A stretch of 64,000 nt of DNA from Turnera subulata (Eukaryota > Streptophyta > Magnoliopsida > Malpighiales > Passifloraceae), in NCBI GenBank assembly GCA_028386065.3, contig JAKUCV010002007.1, positions 101,679-165,678 on the forward strand. Reading direction: 5' to 3'. Below, piece after piece: positions 48,246 to 60,017 of the stretch. Below the pieces are notes generated by a model, which worked only from the letters and a program-made list of their open reading frames with translations, was not told the DNA's origin and did not search any database. Each line of letters begins with the position of its first letter. Within the stretch, counting starts at the first letter, position 1. A program made the position numbers and the translations under genes.

Positions 48246-51200
48246 TCATAACGAAGATGGCGTGATTTTTGGTGCAACATTTTCACTAGCTGCAGGTGCC
48301 TCTCTAAACATTTTGCGAAGCTCCTCCGCAAATCTTTCCATGGCATCAGATGGCAAGAGAACTGGCACCACAATTCCATTTTCTCCACCATTCTTTTTGT
48401 AAGTATATGGCGTGAAGGTGCTTACTCCACTGAAATCTCCGAGGCCAGCACTGGCAGGGCCACCGTAAATAGGCTTACCCCACCCAAAATCCACCTCATG
48501 AACCCCTACATGTCTCAAATCCGACACCGCGAACGATCTGGCGGTTGTGAACATAGGCCTTCCCTTGGAGACCATCAAGGCACACACCGACAGCACATAC
48601 TCCTGGCTCATTTCCTCCTTGGCCTTCTTCAGTAAACCAGCGGCATACCCCAGTGGACTCTGAGAAAGTTTTCCTGCAGTTGTGACGGCTGCAGGGAATA
48701 CAATACCATTCCCATAGAACCCTGACGGCAATGGAGGTTCTTTAAATTTTCCACGAGCATTAACAATGCCCAGCAGGCTCACCTCTTCAGTAGAGGCTAT
48801 TTGGAGTGCAATGGTGCGACACTTCCACAGACAAGCTGTCAACATCTCATACGTAGAGTAGGTAATTGGTCCATGGACAAGATTCTTTAGGGTCGATATT
48901 TCTTTGGGTCCAAAGAAAAATGATTTATGAGCCATGTGAATGTGATTATCAACATCATCATTTGCACTAAGGTTGCTGTCAGTTAATACTTGGTCGTATT
49001 CTGGGTGCTTATGCGTGATTTGTAGTGGGTAGTTGGCAGTAAGGACTTCCCTTTTCCAAACTGGTGGAATAGATAGCAAATGTGACCCACCACCTGCCAT
49101 CTCCGCCACAGAAGACATGAACTGGACCAGCCCAGCCGCATCGCACATAGCATGGTTCATTCGCGTGGCCAAGACAAAACCACCGCATCTCAGGCGTGTT
49201 ACCTGTCAATTTTGAGCGCACAAAAAAACAAAAGTTATATATGCTACAAGTAGCGGAGGTCGTGGAAAGTTGTTTATAATTAATATTTTAATTCCCGTTG
49301 TAAGTAGCTAGATATTCTTTAAACTTGATATCCTTTATTATTTTTTTTTTTTTGAGAAAGATATCCTTTATTATTTGGTAGATGAATAACTTAATATCTC
49401 ATGATCTCTAATTAAAATACACTAATATATTGTTATTTTTTTAGTGTCTTGAATTCTAGTGGGCTTTTTCGGTGGTTTGGTTTGTCGACTAGTTAATTAT
49501 GATATAACTATGTTAGGGAGAGTAGTCGTGTTTAGTTTTTTTGGTTTCCCATCCGATATCCGGAGCTTTGCCCCGACTATTCCCGTCGTCCCGCGTTACG
49601 CACCTGGGTATGGTGGGTGAGTCTCCCAATGGGGATTTTCTAAGTAGTCGTGTTTAGTTATAGGGTCATGAAGTATACATCTATCCCGTAATGTACGGAT
49701 TTTTTGGCACAATTAAAAATTTAAAACTCTGTCAGTTCTTATCCCAGAACTTGGTTAAATTTCAATGTTATTTTCTTTTCTTTCTCGTTGTATGCTTGAT
49801 GGTGAGTATTGCTTTTTTTAACAAATATAATTGTTTATCGCTTTAGTAAAGTTTTAATATTTTCAGTACATTGCTACTATATCCCTATTATTACACTAGC
49901 TAGAACTTATCTTTTTCTTCCTCAAAAAAAAAAAAGCGAATTTGAAATTTTTATCATTTGATTTATAAATAGATGGTTTAAAAACACTCAAAAAATTCCA
50001 ATTTGTGAGTTGAAAATTTTCATCAAACTTTCTTCCTTGATCCTCGTACGGAAGCTACTTTTTTAGTCTTATCTTTTCCTACAATATTTAGAAGTCAGCC
50101 AAATAACTTTCAACAGGAAGGTAAAAGGAAAAGTTACAGGTTCTATTCTTTTGCTATGCAGGAACTGTGGGCGATAGTTTTCTCCCCTCTCCCACAGCAC
50201 TCTACGGTTTTCACTCATTCAAGATCCTTTTTTTCCCGGCTAATGTCTATTTCTTTCGTTTTTCCGCTTCCACTCCGTAGGTTCTCCTGGACAATTTATT
50301 AACATGAATTTGCAGCAAGTTTTGCAACAAGTTATCCTTATATCATGGATTGTATGATCTGAAAAAAAATTTGAATTATGGATTTGGCGCGGAGAAAGTT
50401 GAACAATTGCAAAGCACTGAAAAGTCAGATACAGATGGTGGTGCATGGAGGATACTGCCTAATAATGAAAAATCTGCGGAAACCAAGCACTTGTTTGCTT
50501 ACCCTTTTTGATTATTAAAAAACTGCAGAAACGATCCTTGACTATGGAAAATGAAATCCCAAATGTGAGGAACAAATACTATATTTCATGTTTTATGATG
50601 AGGTAGAGAAAAAATTGCATTGAACCCATGAACAGACTACGGCTGAAAGGTTTAAGGTAGGTTTTTCTGGAGGCTAGGGTTCTCGTTTGCAATGGTAGCC
50701 ATAGGTCTGATTTTTCTCTAGTATATGTATATATATACTGAATCGAAACTAATGGAAAATGAATAAAGGAAAAGCATAAAATATCATCTAAAACTAAGCC
50801 AATGATTATTAGACAGTCTTTATATATACGGTCTGGAAACAATCTCTTGAAATAGAAAGGCTTGATTATATGTTGTATGGGAGAAGTGGAAAAGCTATAT
50901 ACCTGAATAAATAGCAAAGGGCGGTTTAGGAGCTGAGCAGTACCAGTGCGAGGGACATCAATAAGAAGCTGATTGAAACAAGGGAATGGAGGTGACAGTG
51001 CATCGCCAAATTGTTCAAGAGTGACATCTGCTGCTTCTGCCTCAACAAACACTACGCCTTCTCCCGTACATTCCACCATAAGTTTGCGGTTTGGGCCTTC
51101 TCTTAGCCTCCCAGCAAATGGATAGTAAAACACTAGTGCCTTTGCTATTGCCTCCCTCATAATCTTAGCTGGGTCTTTGTATTTCATTGACGGACTGCTA

Positions 51201-51364
51201 CCATAAAACTGTACAAAATCCATTTCGGCCCTCAAACCCTCCTGGTCGTCAATGTCTGATAAAGGTTTTAGCTCCCCAGGTGTTGGCTGAGCCGGTGGGA
51301 TTAGTTCAGGCTCGTGTCTCACAACCTTGAACGCAAGAGACCTGGCAGTTATAGGTATTGCCAT
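48246..51364 (-). CDS. BAHD acyltransferase (benzyl/methanol acyltransferase-like)
   Basis: Exon 1 is 50903-51364 (154 codons), the intron is 49203-50902 (GT...AG, 1700 bp, phase 0) and exon 2 is 48246-49202, giving 472 aa. BAHD enzymes transfer acyl groups from acyl-CoA to alcohols or amines in the cytosol. The catalytic HxxxD is HAMCD (His171, Asp175) and the structural DFGWG is at 392-396; both are intact. The N-terminal [27 protein letters not shown] region (shown here in part) and the FYYPFAGRL segment are typical of the clade with benzyl alcohol O-benzoyltransferase and grape methanol anthraniloyltransferase. The intron falls before VTRLRCGGF, the usual BAHD site. The substrate is not predictable. 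The start at 51364 is preferred over an upstream frame because family N-termini begin there. No disabling change is seen. Confidence 0.93.
49538..49642 (-). mobile_element. Short SINE inside the acyltransferase intron
   Basis: A 105-bp insertion is flanked by perfect 17-bp direct repeats AGTAGTCGTGTTTAGTT (49521-49537 and 49643-49659). A T run at its left edge is the poly(A) tail on the minus strand. The body (GGGAGACTCACCCACC... GGGAAACC) resembles the 3' part of Au-like plant SINEs, from memory. The 5' part is truncated. Confidence 0.8.
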
Positions 51365-51490
51365 ATATATGTCTCTATGACATGAATTGTCAAATATAGG
51401 ATGGATGGTGAGCAAGTTACAAGCCTAAATATACAAACTTGATATGAAAACCTTCACAGGTTGCATGGGTTCGAGTGGCTGAACACAATA

Positions 51491-51500
51491 TTATATATAG
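51491..51500 (-). promoter_or_regulatory. TATA box of the acyltransferase gene
   Basis: On the minus strand CTATATATAA lies about 127 bp upstream of the ATG at 51364. Confidence 0.55.
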
Positions 51501-52895
51501 AGCATTTACTACTGCAGATAGAAATTGAGGAGGTGTGATCTTGTCCACTCATGCAAAAGACTAATGGACAAACATTGTGCTCCTTAACCTAACTTTTCCC
51601 CTTTTGTCGGCATCTGAAATGGAGAAATATGGATGGTAAATACAAATTGTATTACTGTGATGAATTTGATATGGGTTCGTACATGTCGTGGATAGAGCTA
51701 AATACACTATTATTTCATTTCGGAGCAAGTCTTGCTAATCATCATGGCTTCTTTGGATTGGCGAATCTTGTCGGACACCCTGAATTTTTCAGGTTTCCTG
51801 CCCAAATCTCAGGCTACTGTGGAATTTTCCTAGGAAAGTCATGGGGATTGTCCCTCTGAGCTAGTATGAAGTGCCCCAAGTTGAACTTCGTTTAAATTTA
51901 TGTGGGTGTAGGTGATAAATAAAGATGAACTGGTCATTAACTCCTTTGATTGGACCGTCGGGCATTATAAATCATGGCCTCAAGCTCATTGGGCTTATGA
52001 GTATTTTTTTTTGTCATATCAGCATCATTCCCACAATTGGCCAACGCACTATTCATCCAAAAGGAATATTTTTTTCACATCTAAATTACATAAATAGTCA
52101 TAACCCCAATCCCAAACCACCTTTCATTCCCACCCACTAGGATCCAACCCATAATTCCTTAGAATCTGATGCCACTATATAATGTCGGGTCAAAAAGAGA
52201 CATTTTATAGCAAAAGAAACAACATGATGCAAGGAACCTAGGATCCATGTGGGTTTTGGTGTATTTGGCAACCAACTTTTCACTTTCAATCAAATCATAT
52301 ACGCAACTTTCTTTTCTTTTGAACTACGCCCACGGCGAGTTCTGTACGATGAAGGCTTCGCATTCTGGTTGGTTCGATGCCTTACAGGCCAGGCAGAACA
52401 AGCACTCCAAGACGTTCTTTCATAGGGTAATAAAAAGGATTCTTATAATGCTGGCCTCTTTGGTTGAGGACCCGTCAAGCTTAGGGAGGTCACTACTCAG
52501 GTGCTCCGTTGTGGACAAATTCTGCAGGACCTTTTGCCCTTTTTTCTTGTCATGTAAGGTAAGTATTTGATATCAAACGGGCTAGGCTCCGAATCCTAGC
52601 TTACTAATCTCCTTGAGACTTCTGGTTTGCACGTCGCCTTGTGAATTGGATGGTTGTTGTAGTTCTTAATAATATATCCTTGAAATAGTATTGCAAGTTT
52701 GGCGAGGCAATGACCACGGCAATGCCACCTTCTATACTATCGAGTACCTGGTCTCCGGGATAGTTGGAGTTTTGCTAAGATAATAGACTGCAGATTATTT
52801 TTGCAACATCTTCCTTGACTAGTGCGGCGCTAACTTCCACGACGAGTGGGTGCTAACAAATAAAAATATTTCTAAAATATCTATTTAGTTGGTTG
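51501..52895. other. Intergenic, no gene recognised
   Basis: Short frames at 51629-51859 and 52247-52570 show no known domain, splice context or repeat signature. Confidence 0.4.
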
Positions 52896-52903
52896 AGGTT
52901 CAC

Positions 52904-55900
52904 TGTAGAGGCGGCAAAATGGTTATCCATTATTAGTAACATGAAATGGTTTATTTGGAATGTAAGGGACTTAAATGACCCATCTGAAAGGAATACTGTC
53001 TTGCAACTTATTTTTTCCTCCTCTGTAGATCTTGTGTGTCTTGTGGAGACCAAGATCCAAGTTCATAATGTTGCTGACATTCGGAAGCATTTTCTACCCA
53101 CCTGGCGTTTTACAAATAGTTACACCCATGCACGACTTGGAAGAATATGGTTATTATGGTCTGATCGGGTAGATATTTCCATTGTGGATATCATGCTCAA
53201 ACTATTCATTGTGTTGTTTATAGTAGAAGAGAGCAGATTTCTTGTCATGCCACTTTGTTTTTGGTTCTAACTCCAGTATGGTGCGTGCTTCTTCTTTATA
53301 TAGTAGTATTGCAAATTATGCAATTTCTGTTGGGAACTCCCTATGGTGTATAACGGGAGATTTCAACATCATTCTCAAGGCAGAGGAATCAACTTCATCT
53401 ACTGTGCACCTTAGTTTGGACATTGATGATTTTGCTCGATGTTTACCCTCGGCTGGATTCTTTGATCATCCCTACATGGGTTCTAAGTTCACTTGGTCAA
53501 ATCGGCAAACTGTCAATCCTATATTCAGGAAGTTGGATCGGTTCCTCATTACGGTTTCTTTGGTTTCCAACTAGCACTGTCGAATTCTCTCTACCAGGTA
53601 TATCTGATCACTCTCCAATAGTTTTTACTTCCTCCACCACAATTTTCCAAGGTCCTAAATCGTTTAAATTCTGTAATCACTGGATTATTCATCCTGAATT
53701 CCACTCTATCACTACTTCTACTTGGTGTACACGTATTGAAGGCTATGCTATGTACAAGTTGTGGTAAAAATTAAAGATCCTTAAAGTAGAGCTGAGGAAG
53801 CTGCATAAGAAGGAATATAGTGATATGTCTAGTCGTATTTCTATGTTAGAGGCAGAGCTCTTTTTTGTCCAGAAATAGTTATTATATGGAGATATTAATG
53901 AGGAATTTCTGCAAACTGAGCGATGTCTTCTCTCTAATATTGTTGATCTTCGAGTAGCAAAAGAGTCTTTTTTGAAGCAAAAATCCCAGATTAATTGGCT
54001 CTCTTGTGGAGACTCAAACACTGGCTTCTTTCATAATGTGGTTCGAGCTAGAAAAGTGAAAAACACAATTAGACATATTTACGCTTCATCAAGAGTTCTG
54101 CTTACTAATCCTCGATAGATTGAAGAACCAATTGTCAAGTTTTATGCCGATTTTTTGGGTCAAACCAATTCAACAATTTCTGGTGGGATTGTTTCTTATT
54201 TTAAACCCTTTCTTCAGCGTTCTGTTTCCAGAGAATATTGTGCTATGCTTATAGCACCAGTTACTGATGATGAGATAAAAAAACTCAATGTTCTCTCTTG
54301 GCAAAACAAATCTCCTGGCCCTGATGGCTTTAATGTGGAGTTTTTCATTGCAGCTTGGTCAACAGTAGGGGATGAGGTAATTCATGCTATGAAAGAATTC
54401 TTTTATTCTAGGAAGCTCCTAAAAGAAATCAATTCCACTATACTTAGTCTGATTCCAAAAGTACAGAATGCTCAAAAAGTGACTGACTATAGACCAATAG
54501 CTTGTTGTTCAACATTATACAAGTGCATATCCATGATTCTTGCGAAGAGGTTACAGAGATGCTTACCTGATCTCATTAGCGCCAATCAAACCGCATTCAT
54601 CCCTAAAAGACGGATAGGTGACAATGTACTTCTTGCACATGAAATAGTACATAATTACCACAGAGCTGGAATATCTAGTAGATATACTCTTAAAATTGAC
54701 CTCATGAAAGCATTTGACTCAGTGGATTGGAAGTTTCTTCTCCATGTTCTTGAGGCTATGGGATTTCCAGGAAAATTCATTGAATAGCTTCATGAATGCA
54801 TTTCAACTGCAAGGTTCTCCATCAACATAAATGGATCGCTTTGTGGATACTTTAGAGGAGGAAAAGGGATGCGTCAAGGAGATCCCTTTTCTCCTTACCT
54901 TTTTGTGGTCTCTATGGAGATTCTATCATGCCTATTAAATAAAGTAGCAGCAGATCAATCTCTTCCTTATCATCCTCGATGCTCAAAAATTTGACTCTCA
55001 CATTTATTCTTCGCAGATGATTTGATGATTTTCGTTGATGGGAGTCTTACCTCTGCAGTTACTATTACAGGCATTTTAGATCAGTTTTATGCTTTGTTTG
55101 GTCCAAAATTCAGTCCTTCAAAATGTGTTGTGTTTTTTGGCGGGAGTTTCTGATAATCATATGGAGCAATTTCTACAGTTAAGCGGCTTCCAGCAAGGAA
55201 CACTTGCTTTTGGCTACCTAGGCGTTCCATTGGTTTCTGGTAAGCTTTCTTCCAAGCTTGTAAGCCTCTGTTGGAGAAGATTTTGGCTTGTATCCATTAT
55301 TGGAGTGTTCATTTACTCTCTTTTACTGGTAGAATACAATTGGTTAGTTCTATCTTATTTAGTTTATAGAATTACTAGGCTAATCTTTTTACACTACCTT
55401 CATGCCTCCTCAAAGAAATTGAACGTTTATGTGTTGCTTTTTTATGGTCGGCCACCTCATCTTCTGCTCGTAAAGCAAAAGTAGCGTGGTCAGATCTTAC
55501 TCTTTCAAAGCACGAAGGAGGATTGAGTATCAAACCACTTAAACCATGAAATTCAGCCTGCATTGCTAGAAATTTATAGAATCTCCTCCTTAAAGCAGGT
55601 TCCCTGTGGGTGGCCTGGATCCATGCTAATTGCATTAAGCATCAGAGTTAATGGAGTTTAGAAATACCCTCGGATTGTTCCTGGAGTTTTAGGAAAATCC
55701 TAAAACTCCGCAGTCAATTCTCTAACCAATTCACACATATTGTTGGTAATGGAACTTCTATATTTTTTAGGAGGGATTCATGGTTACCTCGTGGCTCTCT
55801 CAGCTCTCTAGCAAGACCTGCTCTCGTTTCGTTATCCAAAATTCCTCTCAATGCAAAAGTAAGCTACTTAAACTCTAATGGTAGCTGGTCATGGCCCACC

Positions 55901-57391
55901 TCTTAGCTATCTCTTATTTCTCAACTTAAAGCCGAAGCTGCTAATATTACTCCTTCTATGTGCTCTGATTTGTTAGTTTGGAATTTATCTTCTTCTGGGA
56001 AATTCTCTGTTAAAAGTGCTTAGGAGTATATCAGACCTAAAAGAACTCGTGTAGATCGGTTTAGACTTCCTTGGTCTCCTGAAAACATACCAGAGTATAG
56101 TTTTATTGCATGGTTGGCTATTTTGAACAGACTGAGCACTCGTTCTAGATTACAACAATGGGGGATAGTCATTGATACCTCTTGTCTTCTCTACTCGGCA
56201 TCAATTGAAAGCCGGGATCATTTGTTTTTTCAATGGTCTTTCTCTGCAACTATATGGTCCTGTCTACTGTCTCTTTGTTCTGTTCATCAACGAGATGGAG
56301 ATTGGCCATCGGAATTTCTATGGGGAAAGACCATTTGCAGAAGAAGTCTCTTCAATCCTTTATCATTCGCGTTGCTTGGGGAGCAACTATATACCATATT
56401 TGGCGAGAACGCAATAGGTGATATTTCACCAACTGCTCTAGATCCACTGACAGCATCCTTTTAGAGATATGCTTAGACATGAAACTTCGGTTTAAAGGTC
56501 TGACTCGGCTTAAACCTAGAGCACTTTCATTGGAAATGCAAAATTTATGTAGATTCTTGGGAATACTTGTATAAACTGTTGGCTTTTTAGTATTGTTGTA
56601 TAGCAGTATTCCAGTCCCTGAAACTGGAATTTTATTCACTTGTAAAGTTGTTAGGACTTCTCCTAACTTGGTTTTCAATGAAAGTCTTGATTTCACTCTA
56701 AAAAAAAATATGGTTATCTACGGGTATCCATGGGTTGAGACATAAATGGTTCATACCCATTTATATCTATTTATCCATATCTATTTTGACCCATTTAATA
56801 CAGTTCATACCCATCTACCCATCTAATTTTAATATTAATTTTTAAAATTTGTATTTTAATATTTTTAACCTTATAAATATGAATCCGGCCAACCTCTATT
56901 AACTTGAGGCAACCCGTATAAGCCAAATTTAACACGGTAGGGATGGACTTGGTCGGACTTAACCCGACCCATAAGGCCCAGTTAGGCCCATATGAATTGG
57001 CCCAGTTAAGGCCCAACCTGGCCCACATAGGGCCCATTAGGCCAATATGAAATGGCCCAATTCGTTCCCAATTCAGTCTAGTCAGGGCCCAATTAGACCC
57101 GAGGGGTGGGTTGAGATGGGCCCAATTGGGCCCATATTGGATGGCATGGTCAGGCCCAATTTAGCACAAATAGCCCCGCATAGCTGGATTGAATTAAATT
57201 ATTAATATTTGGGTATCATGGATACCCATTATCCAACACGCAAACACCCATGGTTAAATGGGTTAAATAGGTATATTTTATCCATTAAGACCCAAATAAT
57301 TTTATACTTACCCATTTATACCCAAAACACTCATTTATGATGGGTATAAATGGGTGACTTATTGGGTACCCAACCCGTTTTGCCACCTCTA
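52904..57391. mobile_element. Non-autonomous hAT-like element with a nested LINE
   Basis: The left end TAGAGGCGGCAAAATGG (52906) and the complement of the right end, TAGAGGTGGCAAAACGGG (ending 57391), form the inverted termini. Flanks AGGTTCAC (52896-52903) and AGGTTCAG (57392-57399) give an 8-bp duplication with one mismatch, as hAT elements make. Without the LINE the element is about 0.7 kb. It is rich in GGGTAT/ATACCC motifs and holds an array of GGCCCAATTRGGCCCATAT-like repeats (56935-57165). No transposase. Confidence 0.7.
52928..56709 (+). mobile_element. LINE (L1 type), 5'-truncated at the endonuclease
   Basis: It is flanked by ATGGTTATC at 52919-52927 and 56710-56718 and ends in a short A run (56700-56708). 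Endonuclease: WNVRDLNDP and LVCLVETK in 52942-53270, GDFN and KLDRFL in 53242-53574, SDHSP near 53600. RT: NKSPGPDGF and KIDLMKAFDSVDW in 54155-54787, an in-frame TAG at 54785-54787, then MRQGDPFSPYLF and FFADD at 55007-55021. Zinc-binding RT-associated sequence and the terminal region follow to about 56420. Several stops and frameshifts make it inactive. The Gag-like ORF1 is absent. Confidence 0.92.
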
Positions 57392-57865
57392 AGGTTCAGT
57401 AAGCACTCCCATTAGGTTGAGAGTTCGAACCCCACCAACTGTCCCTCTTGGTAGGTAATTTGTAAATACCACTATAAGCGCTTGCTGAGCCTGGTGATTT
57501 GCCCTGGTCCTATTTAGCACAAATAGGCCCGCATAGCTAGATTGAATTAAATTATTAATATTTGGATATCATGGATACCCATTATCTAATACGTAATCAC
57601 CCATGGTTAAATGGGTTAAATAGGTATATTTTATCCATTAAGACCCAAATAATTTTATACTTACCCATTTATACCCAAAACACTCATTTATGATGGGTAT
57701 AAAGGGGTGACTTATTGGGTACCCAACCTATTTTGCCACCTCTAAGGTTCAGTAAGCACTCCCTTTAAGTTGAGAGTTCGAACCCCACCAATCGTCCCTC
57801 TTGGTAGGTAATTTGTAAATACCACTATAAGCGCTCGCTGAGTCTGGTGGTTTTCCCTGGTCCTA
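57160..57865 (+). repeat. 353-bp tandem duplication of a hAT end and its flank
   Basis: Copy A (57160-57512) and copy B (57513-57865) are nearly identical by eye. Each contains the last 230 bp of the hAT-like element, its CCACCTCTA end, and about 120 bp of flanking sequence. Confidence 0.88.
57400..57512 (+). repeat. tRNA-derived SINE-like segment
   Basis: It contains GAGAGTTCGAACCCCACC, a good Pol III B-box, preceded by GCACTCCC...GGTTGAGA, with a CTAGACTGGGGGAGCC tail continued after the second copy at 57753-57880. Too diverged to fold as a tRNA. No own duplication is seen. Confidence 0.5.
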
Positions 57866-57917
57866 GACTGGGGGAGCCTCCCCACAACATAAACTTTTGG
57901 TCGTAAAAATTAAATAA

Positions 57918-58345
57918 AGGGTCAAATATGTGTTTGGTCCCTTTATTACACTGTAATGATAAAACAGTCCTCCTACACTAATCATGATTATATTCCTCTA
58001 CTCTTCAGTCCTCTTGGTAGAATAATCATATGTATTAACATTTTTTGTGGCTCCTAAATTTCAGAAATTTATTTATTGTTCCTTACCGATTGGAATCGAT
58101 TCGTTGACCGAAATACTTTAACCAATTCCTTTATCGACTCTATAGGGGATAAAAAAAATTCTGACATCTGGGGCCCACTAAAATTGTTAATACATGAGCC
58201 ACCTCAGCTAATCATCATTTTAATTATGTAGGGGGACCAAGTTAATCATTTAAGCAGAATAGAGGGATATAATTAATCGTAATTAGTGTAAGGGACTATT
58301 CTTATCATTATAGTATAGTAAAGGGATCTAACATATATTTAACTG
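57918..58345. mobile_element. Mutator-like MITE with long inverted ends
   Basis: The inverted termini of about 80 bp pair GTCAAATATGTGTTTGGTCC with the complement of the right end, GTTAAATATATGTTAGATCC. Flanks are ATTAAATAA (57909-57917) and ATTGAATAA (58346-58354), a 9-bp duplication with one mismatch. The interior is AT-rich with no coding frame. Confidence 0.75.
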
Positions 58346-58354
58346 ATTGAATAA

Positions 58355-58899
58355 GTTATTTATTAAATTAAGAAAATATATGGACTGTAAATATAATTAG
58401 GTCATAAATAGGTGGCAAATTGTCGAGAAAAAAAAATTCAGGTGGTGATTCGTTTTGGAATTAAAGCTCTGTTGGGAAAAAAATATTCAGACAATTATTT
58501 GTTTTTGAACTAAAATTCAAGTGATTTGTTTTTAAACTAAAATTTAGGTGGTAAACTGTGAAAATAAAAATTTAGGTGGTCAGTTGATTTAGAGCTAAAG
58601 TCCATGGAGGTAAAACGTAATTAACCTGCAAGAAGATGTAGCCAGATGTGCGGCTACCAGGAGTGAAGGAAACATTAAGACAATGACCCTACTAAAAGAG
58701 ATTTTGGAATAGTTGAGAGGATTGAAGGTTACTTTCCCCAGGAGTGATAGGAGACAAACGTCCAAGCAAGGTGGAAAAAATTAGAAGGTTCCAAGAAGAT
58801 TGTTGTAATAGAGGATGACTCGGTGACCCAAACATCCAAAGTTGATAGGGAAAAGGTTGAGAAACTAGAGGAAACGGTGAAGAGCGTGAAGAGTGAAGA
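58355..58899. other. Unassigned AT-rich sequence
   Basis: From 58400 to 58600 there are three imperfect repeats around TTAGGTGGT/TTTGAACTAAAATT. The rest may be leader of the adjoining gypsy remnant. Confidence 0.4.
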
Positions 58900-59190
58900 T
58901 CATGACCAGAATCTGGACCGTTGACCCTTTTTCCCGAAACTCGATTGTTTGATAAATTTAAAATGTTGGAGATGGACATGTATGCGAACTGGTTTCCCAA
59001 CTACCTATCTCTAAATCTATGTGCGAGCTCTCCAACTATTAAGGATTGGGCCAAGGTAGTTGGCCCAATTGTTTCAGAGAACTTTGACCGGCGCTGTGTC
59101 GAAGTGGTTCATGTCTTTAAATAAGAACTGGGCTAGCAAATGGGAAGACCTGCAAAGAGTTTCTCATACAATAAAGTGATTAAAATATTG
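58900..59190 (+). pseudogene. Tat-like gypsy Gag remnant
   Basis: One frame reads FDKFKMLEMDMY and, after frame breaks, another reads SKWFMSLNKNWASKWEDL. These are the usual landmarks of plant Tat-type Gag (the PPKFKxPxFxKY and WYxxL...SWxDL regions). It is short and broken. The identification is by motif style only. Confidence 0.55.
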
Positions 59191-59344
59191 ATGTGGATGT
59201 CATAAAGATAGACTTGAAAAAGACCAAACAACGGGCACAGGAGACCTTCTCTTCATTAATTGGCCTTTGGTGCGAAAAAGCTACTCTAATGTCGAGTTGA
59301 CCTTCCATGGTAGATCAAGTGCAAATGGCAACCAAGAACCTCAA

Positions 59345-59885
59345 TAACCTCGTATCCCAAAAATTCCTATAGAATATATGAAGTTACCATTTTACCCCTT
59401 GCCTTGAATTCTCATATTCAAACATATCAAAATATCAAAGTTTTAGCAACTCGTATCTATACGCATACAAAGACATTTTTTATCAACATCAAATTCTAGC
59501 CTACTAAGCACAAGCTCAACACTAAGTAAACAAGATGTCAAAATTAACAAAGTATGTGTATGGATGTAATGAGATATGGATCCTTATTCGAAGAGAGGTC
59601 GCCACCTGCTAAATATCCAACCACAATCGTCGAACTCGCTGGAAGGATCCTCACAGTATCTGCTTATTTTAAAGATTAGGAAAAGGGGATTGGGGTGAGT
59701 TGTCAACTCAGAGAATAATCTGGAATGAAGTATACGTTCCCACAGTACAACGCTTGCATGGAATAGAGGGAGTAACAAGAAGTGTATGCTAGGAATAACT
59801 TGTGCAGGATACCATTCATGCATAATATGTTTCATATCTATTATATCGTACTTGCAACAAGAAACATACAAGGCATCCACTCATA
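59345..59885 (-). repeat. Gypsy LTR fragment, minus orientation
   Basis: 59345-59475 is the inverted counterpart of the LTR end at 60915-61046. Further right, the minus strand has GAGTTGACAACTCACCCCAA (about 59694-59713), typical of gypsy LTRs. The outer boundary is not defined. Confidence 0.5.
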
Positions 59886-60017
59886 ACCTCAAGTAACACA
59901 TAGAACACACACATCGACTCACTATCCTGAATTTTGTACTAATCTCGTTATGTTTCAATGTTTTATTTATAAGGGCCCTTAAAATTGGAAATGAATATAG
60001 GCTTAGGATGAGAAACA

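Noticed and set aside
51342..51415. Earlier start for the acyltransferase giving about 17 extra residues
   Set aside because: The upstream residues are unlike BAHD N-termini. The ATG at 51364 matches the family start and spacing from the TATA box.
57425..57450. Possible tRNA gene from the TTCGAACCCC B-box
   Set aside because: No matching acceptor stem or anticodon arm can be built. The flanks fit a SINE-like segment, and it is present twice through the tandem duplication.
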